A stretch of 18,490 bases of DNA from Deinococcus aquatilis DSM 23025. GTDB lineage: Bacteria > Deinococcota > Deinococci > Deinococcales > Deinococcaceae. A program made the translations under genes and the position numbers. Every line of letters begins with the position of its first letter. Position 1 is the first letter of the stretch. The stretch lies in the NCBI RefSeq assembly GCF_000378445.1, contig NZ_KB899765.1, forward strand, positions 1-18,490, written 5' to 3'. Below the pieces are notes generated by a model that was given only the letters and a program-made list of their open reading frames with translations, was not told the origin of the DNA and made no database searches. Of this stretch, positions 1 to 6,807 are shown piece by piece.

Positions 1-191
1 TTGGACTCCAGGGTTGCCATCCTGGGCAGATGGAGTGCGATTTTGCGATGGAGCGTGGATTCGGCCTGGAGGACGGCCAGGAGGACTTCGGCAAGCCGAC
101 GCAGCGCGTCGGTGCGGCGATGAGGCCAGCGGGTGTGCAGGTAGGTGGCCAACGTGTCAGCATGGAGTCGGGCAGTATCGGGGATCGTCAC
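1..191 (-). CDS. Transposase, N-terminal part (IS4-like), cut by window edge
   Basis: Reading the minus strand from a GTG at 191 gives about 63 residues with no stop before the window edge. The text includes [18 protein letters not shown], then [20 protein letters not shown]. This resembles the N-terminus of IS4-type DDE transposases that are common in Deinococcus; I recognise the pattern but cannot run a search. The catalytic residues would lie outside the window. The start is chosen because it is the first GTG upstream of the conserved text. The 5' end of the element should lie between 191 and 254, because the neighbouring gene on the same strand stops at 254. Whether the full transposase is intact cannot be seen. 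Confidence 0.65.
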   Translation of the reverse strand, partial: MTIPDTARLHADTLATYLHTRWPHRRTDALRRLAEVLLAVLQAESTLHRKIALHLPRMATLES

Positions 192-253
192 AGACTCAGA
201 TACCGCCCCTTGTCATGCCACACTGCGTTCAAGACGCCATTTCTCGCAAAGTG

Positions 254-787
254 TCAGGTGCTGAGCCTCAACCCAAAAGAACAGGTGACGTTCATCCGTT
301 GGCCTTCCTGCCAACAGTAAGCCCGTCCCAGTAGTTGTCCCTCATGCATTCCGAGCACCAACAGGGCGTGCTGCTCATCAAAGAGTCCCTGACTTGCTCC
401 CAACGCCAGCCAACTTAGGTCTGCACGCTCATCCGGAAGACGGCCGTCCGGGGCTGCCAGCCAATTGCCGTACCAATCCATGGCTTCGCCGTATCCCTGA
501 GCGACGCAGTCGCTCCAACCCAGCAGATAAGGCAGGTGAGGAAACAAAGGGTGCGCCACTCCACTGGGGGGACCCAATGGAGTGACCAGCTGAACGGTGA
601 AGTGACCAGCAACCACCTCGCCAAAGAGTGTTCCACCTTGCCAGCGGCCAAGGACATTCACTTGCTGCATCAGTTCCAAGTAGGCTGAATCTAAGAGCCC
701 GAGCGAGCCAATCGGTAGAGCCTCATCATTCGAATGAGACCGCCTTGGAGACGGAAGACCTAAAAACCGTTGTTGAGCACGCTTCAT
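254..787 (-). CDS. JAB/MPN-like protein lacking the metal-binding histidines (tentative)
   Basis: A 177-residue protein that I do not recognise with certainty. The order of elements resembles a prokaryotic JAB (JAMM) isopeptidase: LFGEVVAGHFTVQLVTPLGPPS (approximately residues 54-75), a middle helix, then WYGNWLAAPDGRLPDERADLSWL and a final strand pair HALLVLGMHEGQLLGRAYCW. In active JAMM enzymes the block after the helix reads G-x-W-H-x-H-P followed by S and D. Here the H-x-H positions read L-A-A and the Ser reads Asp, so metal binding would be lost. The start is supported by a TATAGT box 5 bases before the ATG, implying a leaderless transcript. It is transcribed divergently from an XRE regulator, with palindromes between them that probably control it. 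The JAB assignment is a by-eye inference; an unrelated fold is possible. Confidence 0.6.
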   Translation of the reverse strand: MKRAQQRFLGLPSPRRSHSNDEALPIGSLGLLDSAYLELMQQVNVLGRWQGGTLFGEVVAGHFTVQLVTPLGPPSGVAHPLFPHLPYLLGWSDCVAQGYGEAMDWYGNWLAAPDGRLPDERADLSWLALGASQGLFDEQHALLVLGMHEGQLLGRAYCWQEGQRMNVTCSFGLRLST

Positions 788-790
788 AGC

Positions 791-834
791 CCACTATACA
801 CCATATTTAGTGGAACCATATTTAGTCTGGTTCC
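791..834. promoter_or_regulatory. Two overlapping palindromes in a divergent promoter
   Basis: The 68-base gap between the divergent genes holds two perfect inverted repeats that overlap by two bases: CCACTA at 791-796 with TAGTGG at 808-813, and GGAACCA at 812-818 with TGGTTCC at 828-834. A 12-base direct repeat, ACCATATTTAGT, occurs at 800-811 and 815-826. On the minus strand TATAGT (798-793) lies 5 bases before the ATG at 787, so the left palindrome covers a leaderless -10 box. The likely ligand is the adjacent XRE protein, giving repression of the minus gene and autoregulation; this is inferred from position. Confidence 0.6.
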
Positions 835-855
835 AGAGAGGGCAGCTACCACATC

Positions 856-1083
856 ATGACCCTCATGACCAACGAGCCCCCATCTGTTCGCTTGCGGCTG
901 GCCGAGAACATGCGGCGACTGCGGCACGAGCGCGCCTGGTCACAAGAAGATTTAGCAGCGAAAGCACAACTGCACCGCAACCAAATTGGCGCTATGGAAC
1001 GTGGCAAAAATAGTGTTGGAATCGATATCATTGACAGGATAGCCCTGACATTTGGCGTATCTATAGGTGAGTTGCTGGATTAG
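856..1083 (+). CDS. XRE-family helix-turn-helix regulator
   Basis: A 75-residue, single-domain Cro/C1-type DNA-binding protein. LAENMRRLRHERAWSQEDLAAKAQLHRNQIGAMERG is the classic HTH: helix 1, then SQEDLAAKAQ, then the recognition helix with IGAMERG, followed by IDRIALTFGVSIGELLD. There is no extra ligand or toxin domain. Two ATGs are possible (856 and 865); the upstream one follows GAGAGGG at a rather long distance, so the start is uncertain by three codons. It faces away from the JAB-like gene with only 68 bases between them, the usual layout of a repressor and its target. Confidence 0.85.
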   Translation: MTLMTNEPPSVRLRLAENMRRLRHERAWSQEDLAAKAQLHRNQIGAMERGKNSVGIDIIDRIALTFGVSIGELLD

Positions 1084-1501
1084 CTTTCAACGAAATTACT
1101 GGGAGGCACTTTCAATCTTGGACGCCGATCTAGGAGTTTAAGGCATGGTAGGCGAAGCGCGCCGGAGTCCAAGGAACCATGCCTGTGGGCGCTTAAGTGA
1201 CTGGCGCATGGGCCGACCGCGCTGAGGCAGACTAACCAGAACCAATCTGCTCCACCCCCGTACCGCTTCAGGAGTGAACTTGCTCCAGGTGGTCGCTCAT
1301 CTGGCTGGATGTCCTGCGCCCGAACCCGCGTGTCCGCATTCACACGTTGTTGCACACAGGTTCCCTCAGCAAACCAGCAATATCAACGAGAGGCAAGAAC
1401 TTCCTGGAAGAGCGTGGTAAACCCTAAAGTGATCCGTCCTAGAAACAATCTTGGTCACCTCCCTTTTATGAGAGGTCAACTCATCTTGACGGCCTGAAAA
1501 G
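1084..1501. other. Gene-free stretch between XRE gene and repA1
   Basis: No open frame here has convincing protein character. The only structure I see is a 9-bp perfect inverted repeat, AGGCATGGT at 1141-1149 and ACCATGCCT at 1176-1184, with a 26-base spacer. It lacks a T-run, so it is not a clear terminator. The convergent genes on either side (XRE plus, repA1 minus) both end here, so transcription termination would be expected. Confidence 0.4.
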
Positions 1502-2872
1502 TCACTGCAATCCAGCCAGCAATACTGATAGTTCACGGGCGGTCGTGTCGCGGTGCCCTCCAGCCAAGGCCTGTGCCGCCGCCGCCCGCAGACTGCCGGC
1601 ATCCAGGGCTTCAACCTCCAGATTTTCCCGCAACGCCTCGTACTGTGCGCCGCTCAGACGAGACCCGTAAGCCACCTTCAGGGCACGGACGGTATCCTGA
1701 GCCCGCTCAACCACCGTCATGCCTTCAAGGCGACGCTGGATGACCTGGTTGGGGTCTTCTTCAACGGGTCTCTCTAACAGACGAGGTTGCTGCACCCTGG
1801 CCTGAATGGCTGGTGTAAAGCGGTGACGGTAATCTTCCGGGGCCCGAATAAAACTCACGAAAAAACCTGCGCCCGGTATCTTCTTGCCTGCCACCAGCCG
1901 TTCGGCCTCGTCCAGTCGGTCACGTACGGTAGCGCGGCCAAAGGTCGAGAGCAGGTCGCGGGCCACCTTAGGAGCAATCCCCCGCACCGCCAAGCGGTCT
2001 AAAAGCGCCGGGTCGATCTGTTCCAGTTCGTGGGCGAAAGTGTAGGTAATCGTTTGTGCCTGACCCCGACCCTCGTATGCCACGTTGCTGAGGTAACGCA
2101 CCCGGATCAGTTCGTCCTGGGCGGCGTCCAACACGCGGCGGATCTTGTCTGGCCGCAAGTCCAGTATCCGGGCCTTACGGCCCCACTCCACCAAATTGAC
2201 CTCCAACTGCCCCAGACGAACCGAGGGATCGTGCAAATCATGGCGGTGGCCATCCAGCAAGCGGTAGAGCGCCCGAGCGGGGGGTTGATGCAACTCCCCC
2301 AACATCTGGCTGTTGAGCGGCTTGATAAACCCACGCCTCAAGCTTTCAGCAATCGCAGGCGGAAGAACAATGGTGATTTGGCTGTCCTGATCGACTGCGC
2401 CGCCCGACTCCGCAGTGTCAAAGACGATCTCATGGACATGCCGGAAGATGACTGTCCGGAAGCGGCCCCCGTCGTGCCAGCCGCGTTCGATATGAAAATT
2501 GGTGTGCGAGAGCCGCATCAGCGACTCGTGCAGACTCTTGTGGTACCGACCAGAGGTGTCCAGGCCCGCCGCTCTCAGGAGGCGGTTGGCCGTGCAGGTC
2601 ACGGCATTGTTTTCTGGATACCCCGCTGCAGCAAACAGGGACAGAATGCCGATAATCAGATCGTTGTCGATGCCGTGGGGCACCAGATATTGGGAGGTGC
2701 CGATGCACTTGACCGACACTGCTTGGCCATTCTCCTCAAAGTGATCTTCCCAGGACGTACTGGTGGGGCCGACCCGACTCTGCATCGAGATCAGGCTCAA
2801 ACGGGCCAAGTTGAGTTCATCGACATGCCGGGACAGTGGGCGCTTCTGTGCTGTCCGGTGCGGCAGGGTCAT
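1502..2872 (-). CDS. repA: Plasmid replication initiator RepA (replicon 1)
   Basis: A 456-residue initiator of the plasmid RepA type (replication initiator protein A family). It would bind the adjacent iterons and open the origin. It aligns along its first ~277 residues with the second Rep of this window: DELN near the start, the block YLVPHGIDND (residues 62-71), YPENN, a pair of winged-helix-like segments with SLHESLMRLSHTNFHIERGW, IKPLN, QPPARALYRLLDG, and DELIRV. The C-terminal ~180 residues, including VRGIAPKVARDLLSTFGRATVRDRL, form a further helical domain missing from the second Rep. The ATG at 2872 keeps the shared ELN block; no strong ribosome site precedes it. A TTGACA on the minus strand (2919-2914) is a candidate -35 but its -10 is poor. 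Iterons lie directly upstream. The frame is complete, so this is probably the working initiator. Confidence 0.85.
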   Translation of the reverse strand: MTLPHRTAQKRPLSRHVDELNLARLSLISMQSRVGPTSTSWEDHFEENGQAVSVKCIGTSQYLVPHGIDNDLIIGILSLFAAAGYPENNAVTCTANRLLRAAGLDTSGRYHKSLHESLMRLSHTNFHIERGWHDGGRFRTVIFRHVHEIVFDTAESGGAVDQDSQITIVLPPAIAESLRRGFIKPLNSQMLGELHQPPARALYRLLDGHRHDLHDPSVRLGQLEVNLVEWGRKARILDLRPDKIRRVLDAAQDELIRVRYLSNVAYEGRGQAQTITYTFAHELEQIDPALLDRLAVRGIAPKVARDLLSTFGRATVRDRLDEAERLVAGKKIPGAGFFVSFIRAPEDYRHRFTPAIQARVQQPRLLERPVEEDPNQVIQRRLEGMTVVERAQDTVRALKVAYGSRLSGAQYEALRENLEVEALDAGSLRAAAAQALAGGHRDTTARELSVLLAGLQ

Positions 2873-2878
2873 GCTTGA

Positions 2879-2970
2879 TGTTATGTTTTTTTTGCTTAAA
2901 AAGAAAATAAGGTTGTCAACAACAAGACGTAGAAAGAAAGAACGTCCTAGACAAAGTTTTTAAGCGCTTT
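2879..2970. other. AT-rich leader, candidate origin-opening region of replicon 1
   Basis: This stretch, rich in A and T runs, separates repA1 from its iterons and stands out in a GC-rich window. It contains GTTGT and ACAAC arms two bases apart near 2912-2923. Read toward repA1, it shows GTTGTTG followed by CAA and then a TTCTTTTTAA tract. The leader of the second rep has a similar order (GTTGTTG, ATCAA, TTCTTTTAA at 17191-17216). In iteron plasmids such a stretch is often where the DNA melts; that role is inferred. Confidence 0.5.
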
Positions 2971-3398
2971 CCCCCAAACTGTCCGCAAGAAAGACCACCT
3001 CATCCCCCCAAGTGTCCGCGAGAAAAATGAGCTTTTGCCCCAAACTGTCCGCTCGGCATATGAACTCCACCCCCAAGTGTCCGTAGGGTAAATGCCCTCA
3101 CCCTCCAAACTGTCCGCTCGGGCTGTTTTAAGAACAGTAACGAAGAAAGTGTCGATGTACCGCGGCGAAACGGCACGTTCGCTCTCAAATCACCCAAACT
3201 GTCCGTAAACCACTTCCCCCCAAGTGTCCGTGGTTCAAATGACTCAATCACCCCAAGTGTCCGTGAACGCCGCCCCATCAGAAACACTCTCCCGCACAGA
3301 TGTTTTCTCAATCCCCCCAAGTGTCCGTGCTGTGCATGCCCCAAACTGTCCGTAGCTCAAGTCGATACTTTTGACCGTTCAACGCCCCCAACTGTCCG
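2971..3398 (+). repeat. Iteron array of replicon 1 (eleven copies), probable oriV
   Basis: Eleven short direct repeats of two related types. Type A, CCAAACTGTCCG, ends at 2985, 3051, 3116, 3205 and 3352. Type B, CCAAGTGTCCG, ends at 3018, 3083, 3230, 3263 and 3327. An intermediate, CCCAACTGTCCG, ends at 3398. The first five alternate A-B-A-B-A with ends 33, 33, 32 and 33 bases apart; later steps of 25 and 33 also occur. Spacing near multiples of a helical turn places the sites on one face of the DNA. Position beside repA1 makes this the likely origin and the site of initiator autoregulation. Confidence 0.88.
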
Positions 3399-4046
3399 TG
3401 CCAAGCTGGATTCAAGCTATCTACTCACTTGAGGCCCCGAACAGTGAAGGTGGTGGCTCTGATCAAACTGAGCCTACCTCCGGCGACTCGCGATTCGAAT
3501 GGTGAATCACACCGGCTGGAGGAGTATTTTTTGCGAGCTTGCCTTTACCTCGGGAGCAGGGCTTCCCCTGCTTCCGGAGCCCCGTGTGGCCTCTGGGGAC
3601 ACCTGATCCCCTTGGGCTGGTGGCAGGGCTCTTCCTCATTTCGGTGATCAGAACGGTGCCGTATGGGTTGGGGGCACGGACTGGCCTTCATTGCCAGCTG
3701 AAGAACCCACTGTTCGTGACGTCCCGTACGCAGCACCAAAGCGTCCAGCCAACACGCCTGTCAGTGCGCTGAGATGAACCCGAAGCGCAGCCCTTGTCCT
3801 CCGCACAGGAGCGGGCAAGCGTGCTGGGGCACGTCGGTTCTGCCCGAGACAGACCAAGGCTCCCCTCAGGACAACCTGCACTGTTCAACTCGCGCTGGAG
3901 CGGCCCTGTTTCCAAGTGCTTCGGGGGCAACCCCACGTTCCCCTGAGCGGGAAAGGCTCCTGAACCTGGGCGGCACAGCTCGCGAACCCAACAGTGCAGC
4001 AATGGGCACTCATGCCCAAGTTCTTGCCCACCTGACAACGCGTTGA

Positions 4047-4068
4047 TCCGGCTCGTGGGTGAGCCGGA
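4047..4068. repeat. Perfect 8-bp hairpin
   Basis: TCCGGCTC at 4047-4054 pairs with GAGCCGGA at 4061-4068 across a 6-base loop. No T-run follows on either strand, so it is a poor intrinsic terminator. A second, longer hairpin follows 36 bases later. Confidence 0.6.
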
Positions 4069-4104
4069 CGGCCTCTAACTTGAATGCTTTGGTGGACGGC
4101 TTGC

Positions 4105-4134
4105 GCTTGGACACGCCTCACCTCGTGTCCAAGC
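4105..4134. repeat. Perfect 11-bp hairpin
   Basis: GCTTGGACACG at 4105-4115 pairs with CGTGTCCAAGC at 4124-4134 across an 8-base loop, a very stable stem. There is no T-run. Together with the hairpin at 4047-4068 it could mark a structured RNA, a protein-binding site or a single-strand feature of plasmid replication or transfer; the sequence does not decide between these. Confidence 0.65.
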
Positions 4135-4257
4135 TCGAGGCGTTTCTTCAGGCAAGGAGAAGCAAGCTCTTTCCACTTCGAGGTTAGAACCGGTTCACGA
4201 CTTCAGGCAGGGGAAATTCGGCCGTGAGACAGTGCAAATGGGCCACTCGCGCTTTTT

Positions 4258-4307
4258 CTCCGGCAAGTGTCCGAATGCTGAACTCCGGAAAGTGTCCGAA
4301 CACCGAA
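4258..4307 (+). repeat. Tandem 25-bp pair containing the replicon 1 iteron core
   Basis: Two adjacent 25-base units start at 4258 and 4283 with CTCCGG, followed by CAAGTGTCCGAA in the first and AAAGTGTCCGAA in the second. The first unit contains CAAGTGTCCG, identical to ten bases of the type B iteron; the second contains AAGTGTCCG. The 25-base period also occurs within the main array. The pair lies 860 bases beyond the last iteron and could be an outlying RepA1 binding site. Confidence 0.6.
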
Positions 4308-4620
4308 CCGCCAAGGAACGCGGAGACTGCTGAGGACCAGCCCGGCCAGTCCCGATGTCGGCTTGCCCAATGTACAGGTGCGCCTCGCCGGAAGCCCAAG
4401 CCTCGCTGCTAGAAGCCATTTAGGATGCGGTTGCCCTGCTGTCTTCCCTTGACGTCCAAGCCTTTGCAATGCGGGCCGCGGCCTTATCAGGGGAATCACG
4501 CGCTCCGCGACCCAGCAAGCGCGCAGGGCGGCGCTTCACATCTTGGATCCTGCCCTTGAGCCGCGTTTCTACTCGGGATTCTCCAACCATTGGGGCCAGC
4601 CCAATCCCCCTGCCCCGAGA

Positions 4621-4929
4621 TCAACTGCCTGGTTCTAACGGCGCCGAGAACAACCAATCGAGTGAAACCTCCAGTGTCTGGGCCAGGGCCTGAACCTCAA
4701 AGTCATATACGCTCCGCACCCCTGTTTCAATCTTGCTCAAACTGCTGGCCCCCAGCTCCAATTGGGCGACCTGCATTAAATGCTGACTCAGCTCTTCGAG
4801 TGACCATTGAGGCTCACGGGCCAACCGCGCTTGCCTCACTTGGAGGCCGATCATATTCATCCGGGACGTGCGGGTGCCGTAGGCTTGCGGTTTTCGCCCT
4901 TCATAGATTCGGTCTGGGCGTTTTCTCAC
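4621..4929 (-). CDS. XRE-family helix-turn-helix regulator
   Basis: A 102-residue Cro/C1-type regulator. The HTH core covers about residues 25-95: NMIGLQVRQARLAREPQWSL, then EELSQHLMQVAQLELGASSLSKIETGVRSVYDFEVQALAQTLEVSLDWLFS. SKIETG is the recognition-helix signature, and DFEVQALAQTLEVSLDWL is the usual final helix pair. The ~23-residue N-terminal extension contains YGTRTSRM. The frame opens at a GTG (4929) just after an in-frame TAG, without a well-spaced ribosome site; a shorter start at the ATG at 4860 is possible. It is divergent from the GNAT-like gene with a 67-base gap carrying an inverted repeat, so it probably represses that gene and itself. Confidence 0.82.
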   Translation of the reverse strand: MRKRPDRIYEGRKPQAYGTRTSRMNMIGLQVRQARLAREPQWSLEELSQHLMQVAQLELGASSLSKIETGVRSVYDFEVQALAQTLEVSLDWLFSAPLEPGS

Positions 4930-4964
4930 CCTGCCACGCTAAGCAGGGGATCCTTTCTCGACAA

Positions 4965-4993
4965 TTCTATAAAGTAAATTTGCTATAATAGAA
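4965..4993 (+). promoter_or_regulatory. Leaderless promoter with inverted-repeat operator
   Basis: TATAAT at 4984-4989 is preceded by TG at 4981-4982, an extended -10 box, and is followed seven bases later by the ATG at 4997, so the transcript should start at or next to the start codon. TTCTAT at 4965-4970 and ATAGAA at 4988-4993 form a perfect 6-bp inverted repeat with a 17-base spacer that overlaps the -10. Binding by the adjacent XRE protein would block the promoter; that is inferred. Confidence 0.65.
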
Positions 4994-4996
4994 ATT

Positions 4997-5482
4997 ATGA
5001 ACACTCAGGCGCGACAAATGGAACCCGTTCCTTTCCTGAGGCAGGGCACTGTCAGGGACGCCTCCGCCCTATTTGCCTTATTTGAGCTCTTGGTACCAAC
5101 TTCAATGATTCTCAAGGGGCAGTCGCCGTTCTATGAGCCCCCACCGGAGCTGCCCGCCCCTGTCCTCTGGGTTGCTGAAACAGGTGGGGGGATCGTAGGG
5201 GCGGGCTGGTGCTCCCCGCGAGACCTCGCACCAGCCCTGGTCATCGTCCTCACCGATCCCCAGTGGGATCATTTGACTGCGCCGCTCATCGCCAGAGTCG
5301 AGGCAGAGATTGAGCCTATCTTCGCCGAGCTCAGCTTTGGACTCCGCCCGGTGACCGCCTGGCTCCCTCCCCCACCACACAGAGACCGGCTGCAGGCTGC
5401 TTACCTCGAGCGCGGCTGGCAGATCTCGGGACTGGTCTGGACGCCTCCTGGGCCGGGCGAATCCAACACCGCGTCAGCATGA
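4997..5482 (+). CDS. GNAT-like acetyltransferase, degenerate (tentative)
   Basis: A 161-residue protein with the outline of a GNAT N-acetyltransferase. VRDASALFALFELLVP near residue 20 resembles the N-terminal strand and helix; VLWVAETGGGIVGAGWCSPRDLAPALVIVLTDPQW (approximately 55-90) resembles the central strands; DRLQAAYLERGWQISGLVW resembles the closing R-G-W/F block. The Q/R-x-x-G-x-G/A acetyl-CoA loop expected before the middle helix is not evident; the segment reads DPQWDHLTAPLIARV. Catalysis is therefore uncertain. The start is fixed by the extended -10 box seven bases upstream. It pairs divergently with an XRE regulator. No substrate can be inferred, and the fold call is by eye. Confidence 0.55.
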   Translation: MNTQARQMEPVPFLRQGTVRDASALFALFELLVPTSMILKGQSPFYEPPPELPAPVLWVAETGGGIVGAGWCSPRDLAPALVIVLTDPQWDHLTAPLIARVEAEIEPIFAELSFGLRPVTAWLPPPPHRDRLQAAYLERGWQISGLVWTPPGPGESNTASA

Positions 5483-5827
5483 GTGCTGGTTCCAGGAGTT
5501 GTCCCGCTCTTCAAGCACCATACGTTCAACGAGTTGGAAGCGGCTGGTGGCCAAGCTCCACTCCTCGGACGACTCCGGGTAGGAACTCGGCCCGCTTGAA
5601 GTTCAGGATTCAAAAACGCATGAACGGATGGTCAGACTGCTGCGGCTGAATCCTCCTGCACTGTTCGAACCGGAGGCACCCGCTCCCACGTCAACTCCGG
5701 CTAGCCAGCCAATGCTGGAGGCCTTCCGCTCAGCCGCAACAACAGCAGCACCCCCACTGTCTCACAGGCGTCCTGAAGGCCACTTCTCCTTCCCGACCTT
5801 ACAAAGGGGAAGTGTTCTATCTAGGCG
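5483..5827. other. Gene-free stretch before transposase remnant
   Basis: No convincing coding sequence. A frame opening at 5628 is Pro/Ala/Ser-rich and runs out of frame across the transposase remnant that follows, so it is unlikely to be real. Part of this stretch may be decayed insertion-sequence DNA. Confidence 0.4.
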
Positions 5828-6232
5828 CTGCTCTGCACGGATCTGCTGCAGACCCTACGGCAGATTCTGTAGGACTTCGTGCAGCGCTGGCAACTTGAGG
5901 TCACCTTTGAAGAGGTTCAAACACACCTGGGTGTAGAAACGCAGCGGCAGTGGATTGATTTTGCCATTGCCAGAACAACCTCAGCGTTGCTGGGGCTGTT
6001 CTCACTCATCACCCTGATGGCTCACGAACGCTGGAAGAGTCATGACGTCTGGGTTCGTCGGGCCGCCTGGTACGACAAGACCCTGCCGACCTTCGTTGAT
6101 GCGCTCGCCGAGGTTCGGCGAGCCCTGTGGAAGGTGCCGACTTTTCGCACATCTGCGCCAGGACGCGAGATGATTCAAGTCCCACTTGAGTTCATTGAGC
6201 GCCTTACAGACGCGCTCTGCTATGCTGCCTGA
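5828..6232 (+). pseudogene. Transposase remnant, C-terminal part with in-frame stop
   Basis: The frame from 5828 reads LLCTDLLQTLRQIL, a TAG stop (5870-5872), then DFVQRWQLEVTFEEVQTHLG and onward through VETQRQWIDFAIARTTSALLGLFSLI to the end ERLTDALCYAA. This matches the last third of DDE transposases of the IS4/IS701 kind found often in Deinococcus; RWQLEVTFEE carries the final catalytic Glu region. The N-terminal part, including the two Asp residues, is absent upstream, so the element is 5'-truncated as well as interrupted. The homology is recognised from memory. It is evidence of past IS traffic here. Confidence 0.72.
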
Positions 6233-6476
6233 CCTCTTCTATAGCCAAAGTCGAGCTAAGCCCATGAGCGCGCAGCTGGGCGGCACAAACGCGCTGCCTT
6301 CATCCAGGAGCCGCTCAAGGGCGTCGGATGCGGGGCCAAGCAGTGGAGCGTCCGAAGTGGATTGGGTCATGCATCAGCATAAATTGGAAATGAGAAGTCA
6401 GTCTTACTCCAGTCACTTCCGCACGCTGTGTGCCTTCCTGACCACAGTGCCCTACCTTTGGTCGTGTGGCGGCTCT

Positions 6477-6749
6477 CTACGCTATCCCCTTGACCCTTGA
6501 GCCTCCTTCTGGAAGTAAGCCGCTTACCTCCACTCCCAAGACCTCAGCGACGCGGCGCAGGGTGGAGAGCCGGGGATCGAGCAAGCCGTTCTCCGACTTG
6601 GTGGGATGGGTGCGGTGCATTCCTACCCGCGCCGCGAACTCATCCTGACTCCAACCCTGAGCTTGGCGTAAATGGCGAATCTGTGCTCCTAAGGCCGCTA
6701 AATAGGGGTCTTTGGCCGGACGGGGGGAGCAGACATAGGGCCTGAGCAT
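6477..6749 (-). CDS. XRE regulator of cassette copy 1
   Basis: A 90-residue Cro/C1-type regulator: DPYLAALGAQIRHLRQAQGW, SQDEFAARVGMHRTHPTKSENG and LSTLRRVAEVLGVEVSGLLP. The HTH part is nearly identical to the regulator at 14519-14764, with one Val/Ala and one Ser/Leu difference across SQDEF to LGVEV. The ATG at 6749 is used because, compared with copy 2, a one-base difference upstream of CCGG shifts the frame: the homologue of copy 2's start codon would be out of frame here. It is divergent from the 518-residue gene, and an inverted-repeat operator lies in the 57-base gap. It is likely an autoregulated repressor of the neighbour. Confidence 0.85.
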   Translation of the reverse strand: MLRPYVCSPRPAKDPYLAALGAQIRHLRQAQGWSQDEFAARVGMHRTHPTKSENGLLDPRLSTLRRVAEVLGVEVSGLLPEGGSRVKGIA

Positions 6750-6768
6750 CCGCAGATTTAGTGCGTTA

Positions 6769-6807
6769 TGCGACTGATTTCTATGAAACTGACTATAATC
6801 AGTCGCA
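6769..6807 (+). promoter_or_regulatory. Operator and leaderless promoter of cassette copy 1
   Basis: TGCGACTGAT at 6769-6778 and ATCAGTCGCA at 6798-6807 form a perfect 10-bp inverted repeat with a 19-base spacer. The right arm overlaps TATAAT (6794-6799) and the first base of the ATG at 6807, placing the -10 box seven bases before the start codon, as in leaderless genes. The same arrangement with the same spacer is found at 14797-14835. The left arm borders CATAAC on the minus strand, a possible -10 for the regulator, so one bound protein could cover both promoters. Confidence 0.72.

Larger units (their letters stand above)
3399..4620. other. Long gene-free stretch
   Basis: I find no frame with convincing protein character over these 1.2 kb; the open frames are short, mutually overlapping and biased in composition. 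It holds two perfect hairpins (4047-4068 and 4105-4134) and a 25-bp tandem pair that matches the replicon 1 iteron core (4258-4307), listed separately. It may be decayed coding DNA or non-coding plasmid maintenance sequence. Confidence 0.45.

Noticed and set aside
2030..2878. Plus-strand open frame opposite repA1
   Set aside because: Antisense shadow of a well-supported Rep gene in GC-rich DNA.
3000..3344. Minus-strand open frame across the replicon 1 iterons
   Set aside because: Repeated RTLGG-like text is the iteron itself in translation.
2971..3398. CRISPR array
   Set aside because: Repeats are 11-13 bases, come in two types, and spacing follows helical turns next to a rep gene; this is an iteron array.
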